Shown here: piece after piece, positions 47,062-57,614 of the stretch
How positions within the stretch are numbered: the stretch's first letter is position 1
Layout: each line of letters starts with the position of its first letter
Assembly (NCBI GenBank): GCA_963710135.1
Contig: CAVPYY010000010.1
Span: forward strand, 62,001 to 126,000
Direction: 5' to 3'
Length of the DNA: 64,000 bases
Source: SG8-30 sp963710135
GTDB taxonomy: Bacteria; Pseudomonadota; Gammaproteobacteria; Steroidobacterales; Steroidobacteraceae
The notes under the pieces: model-generated
What the model saw: the letters and a program-made list of their open reading frames with translations, nothing else
Database searches by the model: none
What the model was told of the DNA's origin: nothing
Position numbers and translations under genes: made by a program

Positions 47062-48091
47062 GATTCTTCCCCATCCTGGCCCTTGGCCTGTTTTCTTGTT
47101 GCCGCCAGACGGCGCTCCAGCCCGTCCAGGCGACGGACGCGGGCGACGGTCTTGCGCCACTCCTCCGCGGGCACGGCCGGCATCCCGGACGAGTACGTGC
47201 CTGGCCCCTTCAGCGAGCGCGTGACCATCGTGAACCCCGTCACCAGCACATCGTCGCCGATCTCGAGATGCCCGACGACACCGACCACGCCGCCGAGCAT
47301 GCAGCGCTTGCCGATGGTCGTGCTGCCGGAGATGCCGACGCAGGCGGCGATCACCGTGTGCGCGCCGATCCTGACGTTATGTCCAACCTGCACCTGGTTG
47401 TCGAGCTTGACGCCGTCCTCGATCACGGTGTCGTCGATCGCGCCGCGGTCGACCGTGGTGTTCGCGCCGATCTCGACATCGTCGCCGATGCGCAGGCCGC
47501 CGACCTGGGGCACCTTGACGAAGCCGTCGCGATCCGGCGCGAAGCCGAAGCCGTCCGCGCCGATCACGACGCCGGCGTGCAGTATCGCACGCGCGCCGAT
47601 GCGCACTCCCGGGTAGACGGTCACGCGCGCCACCAGGCGCGAGTCGGCGCCGATGTGCGCGCCGCGCATGACGATCGAGCCGGCGCCGATCACACAGCGC
47701 GCGCCGATTTCAGCGCCCTCCTCGATCACCGCCTGCGGGCCGACCGACGCATCGGCGGCGACCGTTGCGCCAGGATCGACCACGGCGCTCGGGTGGATGC
47801 CCGGCGGCTCCCGCCGGGCGGGATAGAGGTCCGCGGCGATGCGCGCGAACGTGGCGTAGGGATTGGCAGCGATCAGCGCGGCGACCGGGCAGTCGGCGGC
47901 GGCCGCGGCGTCGAGCACCACGGCGGTCGCGCGGGTCTCCGCGAGGTAACGGCGGTAGCGGGGATTGGCCAGGAAGGCGATCGTCGCCGGGCCGCGCTTG
48001 GCGAGCGTGCCGACGCCGCTCGCCACCGCGTCCGGATCGCCGGCGAGCTCGAGCCGAAGCGGACCGCCAGCTCGCCGAGGGTGAAGGTCAT
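47058..48091 (-). CDS. lpxD: UDP-3-O-acylglucosamine N-acyltransferase LpxD (one frameshift)
   Basis: Third lipid A step. Start MTFTLGELAVRFG at ATG 48091 overlaps the skp stop. Near 48053 one C appears missing (GLELAGDPDAV is restored by adding it). The remainder is a long hexapeptide beta-helix with GADGFGFAPDRDGFVKVPQ, NTTVDRGAIDDTVI and VGHNVRIG, including the catalytic His region, and a C-terminal helix (EEWRKTVARVRRLDGLERRL). Confidence 0.93.
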
Positions 48092-48642
48092 GGCAGCGCC
48101 CCGGTCGCCCGTCGAGCGCCCGGAATCAGCGGGGCCTTGGCCTTCAGCGCGGCGACGACCTGGGCCGTGATGTCGACCGACTGGGCGGCGAACAGCACGC
48201 CGTCGCTGACGATCAGGTCTAGCCGTTGGCGCGCGCGTAGCTCTGCACTTCCTGCAGCAGCGAGCGCTGCAGCTTGCCGAACTCCTCGTTGCGCCGCAGG
48301 TTGGCGTCTTCCTGCAGTTCGTTGAAGCGCCGCGCCAGGTCGCGCTGGCCGTCGCGCAGCTCGCGCTCGGCCTTGGCCGCGGTCCGCCTCGGCCATGACG
48401 GCCGTGTCGCGCTTGAGCTTCTCTTCCTTCTCCTGCAGCGCCTTCTGCTGGTCCGCCAGCTCGCGCTGGCGCGGCAGGAACTCGGTCTCCAGCGCCTGCT
48501 GGGCGACCTGCGCCTGCGGCGACTCCTCGAGCAGCTTGGCGGTATTGACGACCCCCACCTTGACTTCGGCGGACGCCACCGCGGGCACCATGGCGATGGC
48601 AGCGACGGCGGCAATGAGACTGTGCTTGATGATGCTCGACAT
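48088..48642 (-). CDS. skp: Periplasmic chaperone Skp/OmpH (two frameshifts)
   Basis: Trimeric chaperone delivering outer-membrane proteins to BamA. Signal peptide SLIAAVAAIAMVPAVASA, then KVGVVNTAKLLEESPQAQVA, a long charged coiled coil (REL/DQQKALQEKEEKLKRD; RELRDGQRDLARRFNELQED) and LDLIVSDGVLFAAQSVDIT at the end. An extra G near 48380 and a missing C near 48222 break the frame. It sits between bamA and lpxD in the standard order. Confidence 0.9.
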   Translation of the reverse strand: MSSIIKHSLIAAVAAIAMVPAVASAEVKVGVVNTAKLLEESPQAQVAQQALETEFLPRQRELADQQKALQEKEEKLKRDTAVMAEADRGQGRARAARRPARPGAALQRTAGRRQPAAQRGVRQAAALAAAGSAELRARQRLDLIVSDGVLFAAQSVDITAQVVAALKAKAPLIPGARRATGALP

Positions 48643-48665
48643 GACTGTGAAAACCCTCAGAAGGC

Positions 48666-51091
48666 CTAGCCGATGGAGAACTGGAAACCCTCGGTCTCGT
48701 CGGCGTAGCGCACGCCCTCGCCCTTGTTGGCGTTCAGCGCGATACCGTAGCTGAAGCGGAAGATGCCGAGCGGCGCGAGCCACTGGACGGCGATGCCGGT
48801 CGATTGCTTGAGTTCATTGTAATCGAACTCGTAATCCACCGGGGTAACCCCGTCGCGGCCGACGAAATTGATGCCCATTCCCTGGGAGAAGACGTTGCCC
48901 ATGTCGAAGAAGACGCTGACGCGGGCGCTGGCCCGCCACTTGTCCGGCACGGGGAAGATCAGCTCGGCGCGGCCCGACGACCTTCAGGTTGCCGCCGTAA
49001 GGGTTGCCGAAGCTGTCCTTCGGGCCGAGACGGCTTTCGCGGTAGCCGCGCACCGTTTCCGGGCCGCCGGCGAAGAACTGCCGGAACGGCGGCAGTGCCG
49101 TGGTGTCGCCGAACGCGTTGCCGTAGGCCAGGTCGGCGGCGAACGCCAGCGTCCACTGGCGCCAGACCGGCACCAACTTCAGGAAATCGTAGTTGACGAC
49201 GTAGTACTCGACGTCGCTGCCCGGCACGGTCACCGACGCGTTCACGGCGTGGCGCGTGCCGCGCGTGGCGAACAGCGCCCGGTTGCGGGTGTCGTACGAC
49301 CAGCCCGCGACGAATTCCAGGGTCAGAACTTGGTGCCGAACAACGTCGTGGTGATGTCGATCGGTTCGCCCGTGATCGGGTCGAGGCCTTGCTGGACGAT
49401 TTCCTGGATGTAGGGATTGCCGTTGTTGCGCACCCAGTCGACGGCCTCCCGCGCGCTGTCGAACTGGTTGGTGATCAGGTTGGTCTGCTGCGCGGTGACG
49501 CCGAAGCGCACCGCCTGGTACTCCGAGATCGGGTAGCCGTAGTCGAGCGAGGCCGAGTAGCTCTTGGTGGAGAAATCCGACGATGCCGACACGAACTGCG
49601 TGATGTCGCGGTACTGCATCGAGAAGGAGCGCGACACGCCGTCGATGTTGGTGTACGGGTCGGTGTGCGAGAAGCTGTAGACCTTCCAGAACCGCCCGCC
49701 GGCCAGTTCCACCGCGACGCGCTCGCCCGTGCCCATGAAGTTGGTGTGCACGAAGCTGCCGTTCAGGATGAACGACTGCGACTCCGAGTAGCCGATGCCG
49801 CCGCTGAACTGCCCGGGCAGGCCTTCCTTGATGTCGAACGACACGTCGACCAGGTCCGGCGTGCCCGGCACCGGGTTGGTCTCGAACTCGACCTTCTCGA
49901 TGTACGGCAGGCGCTGCAGGCGCTGCTTGGAGCGCTCGACCAGCGCGTTCGACAGGTAGGACCCCTCGAGCTGGCGCATTTCGCGCCGGAGCACCTCGTC
50001 GTTGATGGCGCTGGTGTTCTCGAAGTTGATGTGGCGCACGTAGACGCGATTGCCCGGATCGACGAAGAACGTCAGGTCGACCGTCTTGGTCTCCGGGTTT
50101 TCCTGCGGGCACCGGGTCGATCTTGGCGAAGGCGTAGCCGTCCTGCCCGAGCCGCAGGCCGCATCAGTTCCTGGGTCTGCGGTGATCAGCTTGCGCGAGA
50201 AGGTCTGGCCGGGCTGCACCAGCAGGAACGAGCGCAGCTGCTCCTCCGGGACCACCATGTTGCCGGCGAGCTTCACGTCGCCGACGGTGTAGACCTCGCC
50301 CTCGTCGACGTTGACGGTGATGAAGATGTCGTCCTTCTCCGGCGCGATGGCCACCTGCGTCGAGGTCGATGTCGAAGTTCGCGTAGCCGCGGTCCATGTA
50401 GTAGGAGCGCAGCTTCTCGAGGTCGCCCTGCAGCGACTCGCGCGAGTAGCGGTCGTCCTGCCGGTACCAGGACAGCCAGTTCGGCGTCTTCAGCTCGAAG
50501 TCGTCGAGCAGCGTCTCGTCGTCGAAGGCGTCGTTGCCGACGATGTTGATCTGGCGGATCTTGGCGCGCTTGCCTTCGACGATGTCGATCGCGATCTTGA
50601 CGCTGTTGCCCGGCACTTCCTCGACCTTGGTGTCGATCTGCACCGCGTACTTGCCGCGGCTGAAGTACTGGTCGGTGAGGAAGCGCCTTCACTTCCTCGA
50701 GCACCGAGCGGTCGAAGGTCTTGCCCTGCGCCAGGCCCACGTTGCGCAGCGACTTGCTCGAGGTCCTCGGTCTTGATGTCCTTGTTGCCCGTGATCTCGA
50801 AGCTCTCGATCGACGGGCGCTCGAGCACCACCACGACCAGCGTGTTGCCGTCGCGGCGCAGCTCGACGTCGCGGAAGAACCCGGTTGCGTACAGCGCGCG
50901 CAGCGCCTCGTGCGGCGGCGCTGCGTCGAGCCGGTCGCCGATGTTGACCGGCAGGTAGTTGTAGACCGTGCCTTCGGTGATGCGCTGCAGGCCTTCGATC
51001 CGGATGTCGCCGACGGTGAACTCGCTCCCGGCCTGGGAGAACGCGCCGTCGACACTGCGCAAGCAAACGCGCCGACGACCCTGCGAAGCAT
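48666..51091 (-). CDS. bamA: Outer-membrane protein assembly factor BamA (about seven frameshifts; amber codon near end)
   Basis: Omp85 insertase: five POTRA domains (FTVGDIRIEGLQRITEGTVY; QINIVGNDAFDDETLLDDF; YTVGDVKLAGNMVVPEEQL; VYVRHINFENTSAINDEV) and a 16-strand barrel with the VRGY loop motif (GGPETVRGYRESRLGP). Frame breaks lie near 51060, 50754, 50683, 50365, 50180, 50160, 50108, 49327 and 48974, mostly single extra bases. The frame ends FQFSIG then TAG; the next codons are Ala, Phe, TGA, so the expected end is QAF with the C-terminal Phe. ATG 51091 is preceded by a GGGGGA ribosome site. Confidence 0.9.
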
Positions 51092-51115
51092 GAGGCGATC
51101 GTTCCCCCGGCGCGG

Positions 51116-52494
51116 CTACTGAACAACCGCGAAAGGTCGTTGTAGAAGGCGAAACTCATCAGCACGACCAGGAAGGCGATGCCGACTCTGCTGGCCGACC
51201 GCCTGCGCTCCGCTCCGACAGCGGGCTGCCCTTCACCACCTCGGCCAGCTGGTAGACGATCTGCCCGCCGTCGAGGATCGGGATCGGCAGCAGGTTCAGC
51301 ACGAAGAGGCAGACGCTCACGATCGCCAGGAAGGCGAGGAAAGGTCAGGCCGCCCTGCGCGCGACAAACCGGCGTACTCGCGCGATGTTGATCGGCCCGC
51401 TGAGAGTTCTTGAGCGAGACGTCGCCGGTCACCATGCTCCACAGGATCTTCACCGTCAGCACTGTCATCTCCCAGGTCTTGCCGAGCGCCGGCGCGATCG
51501 CCGCCAGCGGCCCGTGCCGCTCCATGGTGCGCATGCTGTCGGGGAAGCTCATGCGGCCGGTCGAGCCCATGCCGATGCGCCCGACCGTGGCGTCGCCTTC
51601 GGCCTCCGCCTGCACGTCGACCCGCAGCCGCCGCTCGCCGCCGTTGCTGACCGACGTCGAGCACGATGCTCTGCCCGGGCGCTCGCGCACCATCGCCACC
51701 AGCGCCGGGAAATCCGGCACCTCGATGCCGTCCAGGCCGACGATCTCGTCACCCGGCACGAGCCCGCCCGGCGGCCGGCCCGCCTTCCTCCACCGAGCCG
51801 ACGATCGGCGGGCTGACGCGGGTACCAGAACTCGAAGCCGAGCCCCGTCAGCAGCGCGCCCGGCTCGGTCAGGCCACGGCGCGCCTCGGTCGGCACCTCG
51901 AGCACCAGGCTGCGCTCGCGCCCGTCCGCTCCGCGTCACCCCCAGCGGCATCGCGCCCCTCCTCGACCAGCTGGTCGAGGATGCCGAGCACCGCTCCCTC
52001 GCGCGTCGCGACGTCGCGTCCACCGACCGACGCGATGGTGTCTCCGGACGCAGCCCGGCATTGCGCCGCGATCGAGTCCACGGTGATTTCGCCGACCACC
52101 GGCTTGAGCGCCGGCACGCCGTACACGAACAGGACCCAGAAGGCGAGCGACGGCAAACAGGAAATTGAACCACGGACCGGCCAGCAGCACGAGGATGCGG
52201 CGCCAGCGGCGTGCGGCTGGAAGGAGCGCGCGAGGTCCTCGGCGCGACCGGCCCCTCGCGCTCGTCGAGCATCTTGACGTAGCCACCGAGCGGAATGGCG
52301 GCGATCACGTACTCGGTGCGGTCCGGCGCCGCACCCGTGCGCGACCACAGGGCCCGGCCGAAGCCGATCGAGAAGCGCAGCACCTTGAAGCCGAGCTGGC
52401 GGGCCACCCAGAAATGGCCGTACTCGTGCACGGCGACCAGCACACCGATGGCGACGAGGAACGCCAGTACCGAGGTGAGTAACGCCTGTGTCAT
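51116..52494 (-). CDS. rseP: Site-2 protease RseP (several frameshifts)
   Basis: Intramembrane zinc metalloprotease that completes RseA cleavage. Zinc motif in LVAVHEYGHFWVARQLGFKV (HEYGH), PLGGYVKMLDEREG, PDZ segments (DTIASVGGRDVATREG; GDEIVGLDGIEVPDFPAL) and the C-terminal IPILDGGQIVYQLAE region split over frames. It ends FYNDLSRLF with a TAG one frame off (51118-51116), so a base is probably missing there too. It functionally links to rpoE-rseA-rseB at 12-14 kb. ATG 52494 overlaps the dxr stop. Confidence 0.9.
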
Positions 52495-53690
52495 GCCGTG
52501 TTCGTCTCCGCCAGGCCGGCCGCTTCGCGGGCCGCGCTCACGCGCCCAGCGGTCGGCCGCCAGCACGACCGCGAGATCCGTCGCCGGCCGCACCGTGATG
52601 GCGCTCCAGCACGGACTCAATGACCTCCGGGATCGCCGAAAGTTCAGCCGCCCCTCGAGAAACGCCGCCACCGCCACCTCGTTGGCCGCATTCAGGGCCG
52701 CCGGAGCGCTGCCGCCCGCCTCGGCCGCCAGCGCGGGCCAGACGCAGGCTGGGAAACCGCTCCAGGTCCGGGGCTTCGAAGATCGAGCTCGCCGGTCCGA
52801 CGAGGTCGAGCGATTCTACACCGGAGTCGATGCGCTCCGGCCAGCCGAGCGCGTGCGCGATCGGCGTGCGCATGTCGGGATTGCCGAGCTGCGCCAGCAT
52901 CGAGCCGTCGACGTACTCGACCATGCGAGTGCACGATGCTCTGCGGATGTACGACCACGATCTGCACCAGCTCGGGGCCGACCCCGAACAGCACAGCAGG
53001 CCTCGATCAGCTCCAGTCCCTTGTTCATCAGCGTGGCCGAATCGACCGAGATCTTGCGGCCCATGCTCCAGTGCGGGTGGGCGCACGGCCTCCTCGGGCG
53101 TGACGCCGGCGAGCCGCGCGCGCGAGGCGCGCAGGAACGGCCCGCCCGACGCCGTCAGCAGGATCCGCCGCACGCCCGGCCGGCCGCCGCCGGCCTCGCT
53201 GCCGGCGGCATGCACTGGAAGATCGCGTTGTGCTCGCTGTCGATCGGCAGCAGCGCCGCCCCGGCCTCGCTGCACGGCATCCATCAGCAGCGGCCCGGCA
53301 CAGACCAGCGATTCCTTGTTCGCCAGCAGCACGCGCTTGCCGGCGCGCGCGGCGGCGAGCGTCGGACGGCAGTCCGGCCGCGCCGACGATGGCCGCCATC
53401 ACGCAGTCCACTTGCGGCAGCGCCGCGACCGCCGCGAGCCCCTCGGGGCCGGCGACGACCTCGGTGGTCAGCCCGCGCGCTGCGAGCGCGTGCGCCAGCT
53501 CGGCGGCCGCGTCCCGCGCGCCCAACGCCGCCACCTCGGGACGAAACTCGACGCACTGCTCGAGCAGCCGCTGATGGTTGGAGTTGGCCGCCAGCGCCAC
53601 CACCCGGAAGCGCCCGGGATGGCGGCGAGCCACGTCGAGCGTGCTCTGCCCGATGGAGCCGGTCGAGCCGAGGATCGCGACGCCCTTCAT
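52491..53690 (-). CDS. dxr: 1-deoxy-D-xylulose 5-phosphate reductoisomerase (several frameshifts)
   Basis: Second MEP-pathway enzyme. NADPH-binding start KGVAILGSTGSIGQSTLDVA, LLANKESLVCAG, the catalytic LLTASGGPF, HADRARALGWPER-type segment (TPIAHALGWPERIDSG), and an end AAREAAGLAETNTA with TGA overlapping the rseP ATG. At least five frame changes are needed between 53390 and 52510. With ispD and ispF at 32-33 kb, three MEP enzymes are in this window. Confidence 0.91.
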
Positions 53691-54488
53691 GCCAGCACCC
53701 CCAGCCAGGTCAGACCGAGGGCGAACATCGGGATCGCCGCCATCAGGCTGTCGATGCGATCGAGCACGCCGCCGTGACCGGGCAGCATGCGGCCGCTGTC
53801 CTTGAGGCCGGTCTGGCGCTTGAACATGCTCTCGGTCAGGTCGCCGACGATCGAGACGAGCGCGACGGCCATGCACAGCGGCAGGAACGCCTCGCCGGGG
53901 AATCCGAAGAAGGCCGGCCGGCCAGGCCGACCAGCGCCGCCGCCGCCAGGCCGCCGATGACGCCTTCCCAGGTCTTGTTGGGGCTGACCCGCGGGGCGAG
54001 CTTGTAGCGCCCGAAGCGCTTGCCGCCGAAATAGGCGCCGATGTCGCTCGCACCGGCGATCAGGATCGGAAACAGCAGGTAGGCAAAGCCGTGCTCGCCG
54101 GACTGGTAGATGCGCGCCGCGGCGACCCACAGGGCGCCAGCGCGCACAGGCCGGCGGCGCCGGCCAGCCAGCGGTTGCCCCAGCCCGGCCGCAGGCTCAG
54201 CCACAGGAACGCCAGCACCCACCAGCCCAGGGTCAGCCACAACAGGGTCTCGAGCCCGCCCGGCGCCGCCGTGGCAACCCACAGCGCGGTCATCACTACG
54301 GCACAGACGAGCATGTAGCCGAGGCGCCCGGGGTAGCTGGCCAGCCCGGCGAACTTGGCCCACTCCGAGGCCCCGGCCAGCACCAACAGCGCCAGCGCGC
54401 CGATGGCCAGCGGCTCGGGCAGCCACAGCAGCACGACGCCGAGCAGCGCCACCAGGATCAGGGCCGTCAGGATGCGCTTCCAGAGCAT
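53687..54488 (-). CDS. cdsA: Phosphatidate cytidylyltransferase CdsA (two frameshifts)
   Basis: Multi-pass membrane enzyme making CDP-diacylglycerol. Membrane helices run through most of the protein (ILTALILVALLGVVLLWL; AIGALALLVLAG; WWVLAFLWLSL), with the signature SPNKTWEGVIGG and SIVGDLTESMFKRQTGLKDS...GHGGVLDRIDS. Breaks near 54135 and 53915. ATG 54488 shares a base with the uppS stop (TGATG), and the stop overlaps the dxr ATG. Confidence 0.93.
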
Positions 54489-55249
54489 CAGGCGGGGTTC
54501 CGCAGCTGGCCCGCGGTGCGCCCGAAACGGCGCTCACGATTGGCGAAGCATTCGATCGCCCGGTCGTAGTCGGCCTCGGCGAAATCGGGCCAGAGCGTGT
54601 CGCAGAAGTACAGTTCGGTGTAGGCGAGATGCCACAGCAGGAAGTTGCTGATGCGGTGCTCGCCGCCGGTGCGGATGAACAGGTCCGGCTCGGGCGCATC
54701 GCCCAGCGCAAGCGCGGGCCGCGAACGACTCCTCGTCGATGCGCGGCGGGTTCGAGCTCGCCCGCGACGGGCGTCTTCGGCGACAGCCGGCGCGCGGCCT
54801 GCACGATGTCCCAGCGCCCGCCGTAGGAGACGGCGACGAACAGGTCGAGCCGCCGGTTGGCCGCGGTGCGTTCCTCGGCGAGGCGCATGCCCTCGCATCG
54901 AGCGTGGCGCCAGCGCCGAGCGGTCGCCGATGAAGCGCAGGCGGACGCCGTTGCTCGGTGCAGCTCGTTCGACTTCGCGCTCCAGCGACTTCGACGAACA
55001 GCTCCATCAGCACGCCGACCTCGTCGGGCGGCCGCTGCCAGTTCTCGCTGGAGAACGCGAACAGCGTCAGCGCCTCGACGCCGCGGCGCGCGCAGTCCTC
55101 GACGATGGCGCGCACCGCCTTGACGCCGGCGCGATGCCCGCGGTGGCGCGGCAGTGCCGCCGCTCGGCCCAGCGCCCGTTGCCGTCCATGATGACGGCGA
55201 CGTGGCGCGGCACGGGCCGCTGGCTGGCACGAGGATTGGCGGGTTGCAT
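54488..55249 (-). CDS. uppS: Undecaprenyl diphosphate synthase UppS (several frameshifts)
   Basis: cis-Prenyltransferase making the C55 carrier lipid. Starts MQPANPRASQRPVPRHVAVI with MDGNGRWAERR (catalytic Asp), LTLFAFSSENWQRP, and the end PEPDLFIRTGGEHRISNFLL, FCDTLWPDFAEADYDRAIE. Four or more frame changes lie between 55160 and 54715. The order frr-uppS-cdsA-dxr is canonical. Confidence 0.92.
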
Positions 55250-55284
55250 CGGAGGCCGGCGCGACAGTCGCGCCGCGCAGGCTG

Positions 55285-55845
55285 CTAGACCTGCATCAGC
55301 TCCTTTTCCTTCTCGGCCAGGACCGCGTCGACCTCGGCGACGTACTTGTCGGTGAGCTTCTGCACTTCCTCCTGGGCCTGGCGGTCGTCGTCCTCGCGAC
55401 AGCAGCTTTTCCTTGAGCATTTCCTTGAGGTCGTGCATCACGTCGCGGCGCACGTTGCGCATCGCGACGCGCGCGTTCTCGGCTTCGTGCCGCACCACCT
55501 TGCCGAGGTCGCGGCGGCGCTCCTCGGTCAGCGGCGGCAGCGGCACGCGGATCACCGTGCCGGCGGTGTTCGGCGTGAGCCCGAGATCGGACTTCATGAT
55601 GGCCTTCTCGATCGGACCGCACCATCGCCTTGTCCCAGGGCGACGATGACCAGCGTGCGCGAGTCCTCGACCGTGACGTTGGCCACCTGGTTCAGCGGCA
55701 TCTCCGCGCCGTAGTACTCGACGCGGATGTGCTCGAGCAGGGTCGTGTTGGCGCGCCCGGTGCGCATGCGCTTGTAGTCGTTCCTGCAGGCTGGCACGCA
55801 CTTGGCCATGCGTGTCGCGGCGTCCTTCTTGATTTCCTCGATCAT
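55285..55845 (-). CDS. frr: Ribosome recycling factor (frameshifted)
   Basis: Splits post-termination ribosomes with EF-G. It has ATRMAKCVPACRNDYKRMRTGRAN-type N-terminus (residues 10-32), YYGAEMPLNQVANVTVEDSRTLVI, PLTEERRRDLGKVVRHEAEN and ends AEKEKELMQV before TAG at 55287-55285. Frame changes near 55787, 55617 and 55402. About 186 aa when joined, the family length. Confidence 0.92.
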
Positions 55846-55864
55846 GCTCCCTCTCCCGGCAAGG

Positions 55865-56601
55865 CTACAGGCCGTTGGTCACCAGCGTGCCGACGTCCTC
55901 GCCATCGACGATGCGGATGAGATCACCCGCGTTGAACAAGATTGAACACCCTGAGCGGCAGGCCGTTGTCGCGGCACATCACGATCGCGGTCGCGTCCAT
56001 CACGCCGAGCCGGTCGTTCAGCACCTTATCGTAGGTCAGGCGTGCGGTAGCGCTCGGCCTTCGGGTTGCGCATCGGGTCGTCGGTCGTAGACGCCGTCGA
56101 CCTTGGTGGCCTTGAGCAGCAGGTCGGCGCCGATCTCGATCGCGCGCAGAGCGAGCCGCGGTGTCGGTGGTGAAGAACGGGTTGCCGGTGCCGGCCGCCA
56201 GGATCACGCAGCGGCCCTTCTCGAGGTGGCGGATGGCGCGGCGGCGGATGTAGTCCTCGCAGACCTCGTTGATGCGCAGCGCGGACATGACGCGGCACTC
56301 GAGGCCGATCTGCTCGAGCGCATCCTGCAGCGCCAGCGCGTTCATGACCGTGGCCAGCATGCCCATGTGATCGGCGGTGACGCGGTCCATGCCGGCGCGC
56401 GCCAGCCCGGCGCCGCGGAAGAGGTTGCCGCCGCCGATCACCACCGCGACCTGGATGCCGCGCGCCATGACGTCGCGGATCTCGCCGGCGATGCGCTTGA
56501 GGACCGCGGGATCGATGCCGTAGTCGCTGTTCGCCCAGCAGGGCCTCCCCGCTCAGCTTGAGGAGGATCCGCTTCGCGGCGCGTCAGCTGTCGTCCGACA
56601 T
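55865..56601 (-). CDS. pyrH: UMP kinase PyrH (frameshifted; in-frame TGA near start)
   Basis: Phosphorylates UMP. It has KRILLKLSGEALLGEQ near the N-terminus, ARGIQVAVVIGGGNLFRG, MGMLATVMNALALQDAL, GTGNPFFTTDTAA and the end NAGDLIRIVDGEDVGTLVTNGL. The likely start MSDDS (ATG 56601) is followed at once by TGA (56586-56584), then RAAKRILLK in the same frame; a CGA-to-TGA change or indels would explain it. Further breaks near 56537, 56150, 56085, 56042 and 55940. Confidence 0.9.
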
Positions 56602-56640
56602 CCTGCCCCCGATGGTCGTTCGCATGCGTCAGACGGCCGT

Positions 56641-56672
56641 GATTATAAAGAACCCCGCGTGCGCGGGGTTCC
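56641..56672 (-). terminator. Rho-independent terminator after tsf
   Basis: On the minus strand a perfect hairpin AACCCCGC-GCAC-GCGGGGTT (56670-56651) is followed by CTTTATAATC. It lies 35 bases past the tsf stop and before pyrH, fitting a (partial) terminator separating rpsB-tsf from pyrH. Confidence 0.8.
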
Positions 56673-56704
56673 TCATGGACGAAGATGCGGCGGCCCGGCG
56701 CCGC

Positions 56705-57608
56705 TCAGCCGCGCGCCTCGGCGGCCTTGACCTGCGCCATCACCTCGTCGGCGAAGTTCTCCTGCTTCTTCTCGATGCCCTCGCCGACTTCGAAGCGCAC
56801 GAAACCCGTCACCTTGGCGCCCGCCGCCTTGAGCAGCTTCTCGACCGTGATGTCCGGGTCCTTCACGAACGGCTGGCCGAGCAGCGTGATCTCGGCCAGG
56901 TACTTGCGCAGCCGGCCTTCGACCATCTTGGCGACGATCTCGGCCGGCTTGCCCTCCTGGGCCGCCTGCGCGGCGAGGATTTCGCGCTCCTTGTCCACCT
57001 GCTCGGCCGGCACGTCGGCCGCGGGTCACGTACTGCGGGTTGGTCGCCGCGACGTGCATGGCCAGGTCGCGGGCCAGCGCCTCGTCGCCGCCCTCGAGCG
57101 CCACCAGCACGCCGATGCGGGTGCCGTGGACGTAGCTGCCGACGAGGGTCGGCGCGGATCAGCGAGGCCACGCGGCGCACGGTGATGTTCTCGCCGATCC
57201 GGGCGATCAGGGCACGGCGGGTCTCCTCGACCGTCTCGCCGCCGGCGAGCGGCAGCGCCAGCCACGCGTCCAGCGAGTCCGTGCCGGCCTCGAGCGCGGC
57301 CTTCGCGACGCCGCCGGCGAACGCCTGGAAGTCATCCTCGCGCGCGACGAAGTCGGTCTCGCTAGTTGACCTCGACGATCACGCCGCGTCCTGCCGTCGG
57401 CCGCGACGTCTCGACCACGACCACGCCTTCGGCGGCGACCCGGCCCGCCTTCTTGTCGGCCTTGGCGAGGCCCGACTTGCGCATCATCTCGGCGGCGGCG
57501 TCGAGGTCGCCGCTCGGTTTCGACCAGCGCCTTCTTGCACTCCATCATGCCGGCGCCGGTGCGCTCGCGCAGTGTCTTGACCGCTTCTGCGGTAATCGTC
57601 ATGGCCAT
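56705..57608 (-). CDS. tsf: Elongation factor Ts (frameshifted)
   Basis: Nucleotide exchange factor for EF-Tu. N-terminal UBA domain TAEAVKTLRERTGAGMMECKKAL, a core split by several single-base changes (near 57515, 57365, 57150, 57020), and the C-terminal module KPAEIVAKMVEGRLRKYLAE, LLGQPFVKDPDITVEKLL intact from ~57013. Start ATG 57608 or 57602 (MTITAE). It follows rpsB directly. Confidence 0.93.
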
Positions 57609-57614
57609 ATCGCT

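Noticed and set aside
50100..50760. Regular spacing of inserted bases in bamA (two are ~71 nt apart)
   Set aside because: The remaining intervals (about 318, 185, 20, 52 nt) show no common period, so I do not claim a systematic artefact of fixed spacing.
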